From CAYQSU01 sp964420325 (GTDB lineage: Bacteria; Pseudomonadota; Alphaproteobacteria; Rhodospirillales; Defluviicoccaceae), in contig CAYQSU010000045.1 of the NCBI GenBank assembly GCA_964420325.1, positions 1-28,480 on the forward strand: a stretch of 28,480 nt of DNA, written 5' to 3'. Position numbers and translations under genes: made by a program. The first letter of the stretch is position 1; every line of letters begins with the position of its first letter. Positions 24,833 to 28,480 of the stretch are shown in pieces. A model generated the notes under the pieces. That model had not been told where the DNA came from. It worked only from the letters and a program-made list of their open reading frames with translations, and ran no database searches.

Positions 24833-25440
24833 CGCTCGCCCGACCGGCTCCCGGATCCTTCGCGATCCCCTCCCTCGACAGCCGGTCGGCGGCGCGGGTC
24901 GTCTCCGGGAGCCGGTAGCGCGTCGTCGCGCCGAGAACGCGGCGGTTGGCGGTCTCCAGGCTGATGCGATGGCCGATCGAGACGTAGACCGGCCGCACCC
25001 CCGCCCGTGTCCGCAGCGCCGCGCCGATCACCTCGCCGCGATCGACCACGGGCGCCCAGTCGCCTGGCACCGGCCCCGGCTCGTCGTGAACGCCGACGAG
25101 GAGCGTCTTGGCGACGCCGATGGTCGGTCGGTCGAGAAGGAGGCCGAGGTGGCTCGCGAGTCCCAGACGTCGCGGGTGGGCGATGCCGTGACCGTCGCAG
25201 AGGATGAGGTCCGGCTGCCGGCGCAGGCGTTCGAGCGCGGCGATCACCGCCGGTGCCTCGCGGAACGACAGGAGACCCGTCCGGTAGGGGAAATCCACAT
25301 CGGCGACGACCGTCGACGCCGGCGAGCGTCCGCACCGGGCCGAGGCGGTCCTCGCGCAGGACCAGGCCGGCGAGCCGCGTCTGCAGAGCGACGGCCTCGG
25401 CGACGGCAAGAGGTCCGGACCAGGAGGAAGGCGTTCGCAC
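24822..25440 (-). pseudogene. nfi: Endonuclease V, broken by an internal out-of-frame deletion
   Basis: The deoxyinosine-specific repair enzyme endonuclease V is present in two frames. The first (start GTG 25440) encodes LAVAEAVALQTRLAGLVLRED and ends at the AGVD motif (25312-25323). The other frame continues directly with DFPYRTGLLSFREAPA, LILCDGHGIAHPRRLG, PTIGVAKTLLVG and RYRLPETTRAADR to the stop at 24822. Only 19 bp separate AGVD from FPY, where the intact E. coli protein has about 35 residues, so about 86 bp are missing, which also shifts the frame. All three catalytic acids (the D of AGVD, the E of SFRE, the D of CDG) are still encoded, but not in one product. It sits 27 bp behind sixA on the same strand. 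Confidence 0.85.
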
Positions 25441-25467
25441 CGGCCAGCCGCGATCGTCCGGTCGCGG

Positions 25468-25950
25468 TCAGACCGGCCGCGAGCGGCGGACGAGGTCCGG
25501 CGTGATCATCCATAGGACGGTCCAGGCGCCGAGTGTGCTTCGCTCCAGGCAGACGACGGTGCCGGGGATGAAAGCGACGATGACCGGCGCGTCAGCTCGC
25601 GTCACCAGCCGCGAGACCGCCCGGCCCATGAACGGCAGGTGGCCGACGACGAGAGTGTCCGCCGTCCAGCCTTCCGCCTCGGTCGCCAGCCAGTAGGTCA
25701 GGTCGTTCGGCGCCAGACCTGCAGCCATTTCGTCGACGTCGACGCCAGGGGCGACTGCGGCGGCAAGGATCTCCGCCGTCTCTTTCGCACGCCGTTTGCC
25801 GCTGCTGAGCGCCCGTGCGACCCGGACGCCGGCACCGGCGAGGAACTCGGCGACGGCGACGGCGTCGCCCCGCCCGACACCCGAGAGCGGGCGCGACGGA
25901 TCGACGTCCCCGGATACCGCTTCACCGTGCTGCGCGAGATAGAGCCTCAT
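25468..25950 (-). CDS. sixA: SixA-like phosphohistidine phosphatase
   Basis: A 160-residue histidine phosphatase of the SixA branch, expected to remove phosphate from phosphohistidine of phosphorelay or phosphotransfer proteins. The catalytic histidine lies in LYLAQHGEA (H8), with Gln in place of the Arg of the usual RHG motif, a variant I have seen in other SixA-like proteins. The second conserved arginine/lysine region (ALSSGKRRAKETAEIL) and the second histidine (VVGHLPFMG) are intact. ATG 25950 has AAGGAG 10 bp upstream. It precedes the broken endonuclease gene on the same strand and follows atpC by about 50 bp. Confidence 0.88.
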   Translation of the reverse strand: MRLYLAQHGEAVSGDVDPSRPLSGVGRGDAVAVAEFLAGAGVRVARALSSGKRRAKETAEILAAAVAPGVDVDEMAAGLAPNDLTYWLATEAEGWTADTLVVGHLPFMGRAVSRLVTRADAPVIVAFIPGTVVCLERSTLGAWTVLWMITPDLVRRSRPV

Positions 25951-26001
25951 CGCCGATCGTCTCCTTGCGGCGAGACCGGTCCTCCGGCGACGTTTCCGGC
26001 C

Positions 26002-26433
26002 TTACTGCTTGCCCTGGCCCTTCTCGTAGGCGTCGAGCGCCTCGCACATCGCTTCGGCCGCCCGCAGCTCGCGCTCGGCGCCGAGGCGCACGCCGAAGGT
26101 GTCGGCGATGAGGAGCGCGTCGGTGGCCCTCTTCAGCCGTTCCTCCGCGTCGTCGCGGGTGATCTCCCGCACCGGGATCGCCTCCTCCGCCAGCACCGTG
26201 CAGCGCTCCGGCGTCACGTCGGCGAACCCGCCTTCGACGAAGATCTGCTCCGTCACCTTCATCTTGGCGTCGTAGAGCTCGATGGTGCCGGGCCTGAGCG
26301 ACGACAAAAGGGGCGTGTGCCGGGGAAGAACCCCGAAGTTGCCGCCCTCTCCCGGCAGGACCACGAGCGGAACCTGCTGCGAGAGCATCAGCTTGGCGGG
26401 CGTGACGATTTCGAAGAGGACCGTCTCGTCCAT
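26002..26433 (-). CDS. atpC: ATP synthase F1 epsilon subunit
   Basis: A 143-residue central-stalk subunit of the F1Fo ATP synthase, with an N-terminal beta-sandwich (about 1-85; FEIVTPAKL, the PGEGGNFGVLPRHTPL signature, IFVEGGFADV) and a C-terminal helical part (about 90-143) that in this family can brake ATP hydrolysis. The length is usual for alphaproteobacteria. ATG 26433 has AGGAG 8 bp upstream. It is the third gene of the atpG-atpD-atpC series, 25 bp behind atpD. Confidence 0.97.
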   Translation of the reverse strand: MDETVLFEIVTPAKLMLSQQVPLVVLPGEGGNFGVLPRHTPLLSSLRPGTIELYDAKMKVTEQIFVEGGFADVTPERCTVLAEEAIPVREITRDDAEERLKRATDALLIADTFGVRLGAERELRAAEAMCEALDAYEKGQGKQ

Positions 26434-26458
26434 GTCGGATCTCCTGCCGGTCGCCGCC

Positions 26459-27889
<1,431 letters not shown>

Positions 27890-27929
27890 CGCGACGACTC
27901 CTTTGGCAATCCGTTCTCTCGCGCGGCGG

Positions 27930-28480
27930 TCACACCGCCTCCGCCCCGGAAATGATCTCGATCAGTTCCTTGGTGATCGCCGCTTGGCGGCTGCGGTTGT
28001 AGGTCAGCCGCAGGCGGTCGATCATCTCGCCGGCGTTGCGGGTGGCACTGTCCATGGCGGTCATGCGCGCCCCCTGTTCGGACGCATAGCTCTCCAGGAA
28101 CGCCCGAAACACCTGCATCGACAGGTTGGCAGGCAGCAATGCCGCGAGCAGCAGCCCGTCGCTGGGCTCCATCTCGTAGACCGCGGGTGGCGCCGACGAG
28201 GCGGCCGTCTCCTTTTCGCCGGCCGCAACAGCCGCGGCAGCCACCGGCGCCGGGATCGGGATGATCTGCTTCGCCGTCACCACGTGGCTGATCGCCGACC
28301 TGAAGGTGTTGTAGATCAGGGTGCAGACATCGAACTCCTGCTTCTCGAACATGTTGCGCAGCCGGCGACCGAGTTCGCGCGCCGGTTCGAATTCGACGCT
28401 GTTTCGGGTCACGTCCTCGACGGTGTCGATGATCAGCGACTGGTGATCGCGCCGCAGCCCGTCGCGCGCCTTGCGGCCGA
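27930..28480 (-). CDS. atpG: ATP synthase F1 gamma subunit, 3' part
   Basis: The C-terminal 183 residues of the gamma subunit, the rotor shaft of F1; the N-terminal part lies beyond the window edge. The frame enters at the edge as GRKARDGLRRD. The visible part includes NMFEKQEFDVCTLIYNTFRS, a variable Ala/Pro-rich insert, and the conserved C-terminal helix ARMTAMDSATRNAGEMIDRLRLTYNR (spread over about residues 134-159 of this fragment), ending ITKELIEIISGAEAV. It is followed by atpD after 40 bp. Confidence 0.97.
   Translation of the reverse strand, partial: GRKARDGLRRDHQSLIIDTVEDVTRNSVEFEPARELGRRLRNMFEKQEFDVCTLIYNTFRSAISHVVTAKQIIPIPAPVAAAAVAAGEKETAASSAPPAVYEMEPSDGLLLAALLPANLSMQVFRAFLESYASEQGARMTAMDSATRNAGEMIDRLRLTYNRSRQAAITKELIEIISGAEAV

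Overview
The window is about 28.5 kb of very GC-rich DNA from an alphaproteobacterium, most likely of the order Rhodospirillales. The evidence is the Coq7-type ubiquinone hydroxylase, the gamma-beta-epsilon order of the ATP synthase genes, the hopanoid genes, a tRNA-Leu typical of alphaproteobacteria, and overall base and codon use. It is chromosomal: housekeeping genes lie at both ends, and there is no phage, insertion sequence, plasmid or CRISPR signature.

Layout. 1-70: a 10-bp tandem repeat with helically phased A/T runs. 94-1816 (minus): coq7, dsbB and a YqaA/DedA-like membrane protein. 1930-2016 (plus): tRNA-Leu(CAA), followed by about 420 bp without a gene and two small genes of unknown function. 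3155-5735 (minus): an exported SagB-type nitroreductase, a LysE-type exporter and an lrgA-lrgB pair. 5862-11988 (plus): an acetylpolyamine amidohydrolase-like deacetylase, a cold-shock protein with a long leader, a GH13 glycosidase with an N-terminal starch-binding-like module, and a malic enzyme fused to a phosphotransacetylase-like domain. 12018-20215: a hopanoid side-chain locus. 20212-24832: a tail-anchored small protein, dodecin, a tandem universal stress protein, pterin carbinolamine dehydratase, NAD kinase, dihydroorotate dehydrogenase and an NTF2/SnoaL-like protein. 24822-28480 (minus): a broken endonuclease V gene, a SixA-like phosphatase, and atpC, atpD and the 3' part of atpG.

The most interesting region is 12018-20215. 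HpnI (glycosyltransferase) and HpnJ (radical SAM) are recognisable enzymes of the route from bacteriohopanetetrol to its cyclitol ether, and HpnL is a membrane protein usually encoded with them. The HpnK deacetylase that normally acts between HpnI and HpnJ is absent from the window. Interleaved with the hpn genes are a second, Cys-rich radical SAM enzyme, a DAO-type FAD oxidoreductase, a DegT-type PLP aminotransferase whose start overlaps the hpnI stop, a 43-residue signal-peptide-bearing peptide just behind hpnJ, and a 37-codon leader frame that overlaps the TTG start of hpnL. I infer an expanded hopanoid head-group pathway (oxidation, transamination and radical chemistry on a cyclitol or sugar), which resembles aminocyclitol biosynthesis. 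No product can be proved from sequence.

Other points worth checking: endonuclease V carries an out-of-frame internal deletion; several convergent gene pairs overlap at their stop codons; and the amidohydrolase keeps its catalytic residues but appears to have lost one residue linked to polyamine specificity.
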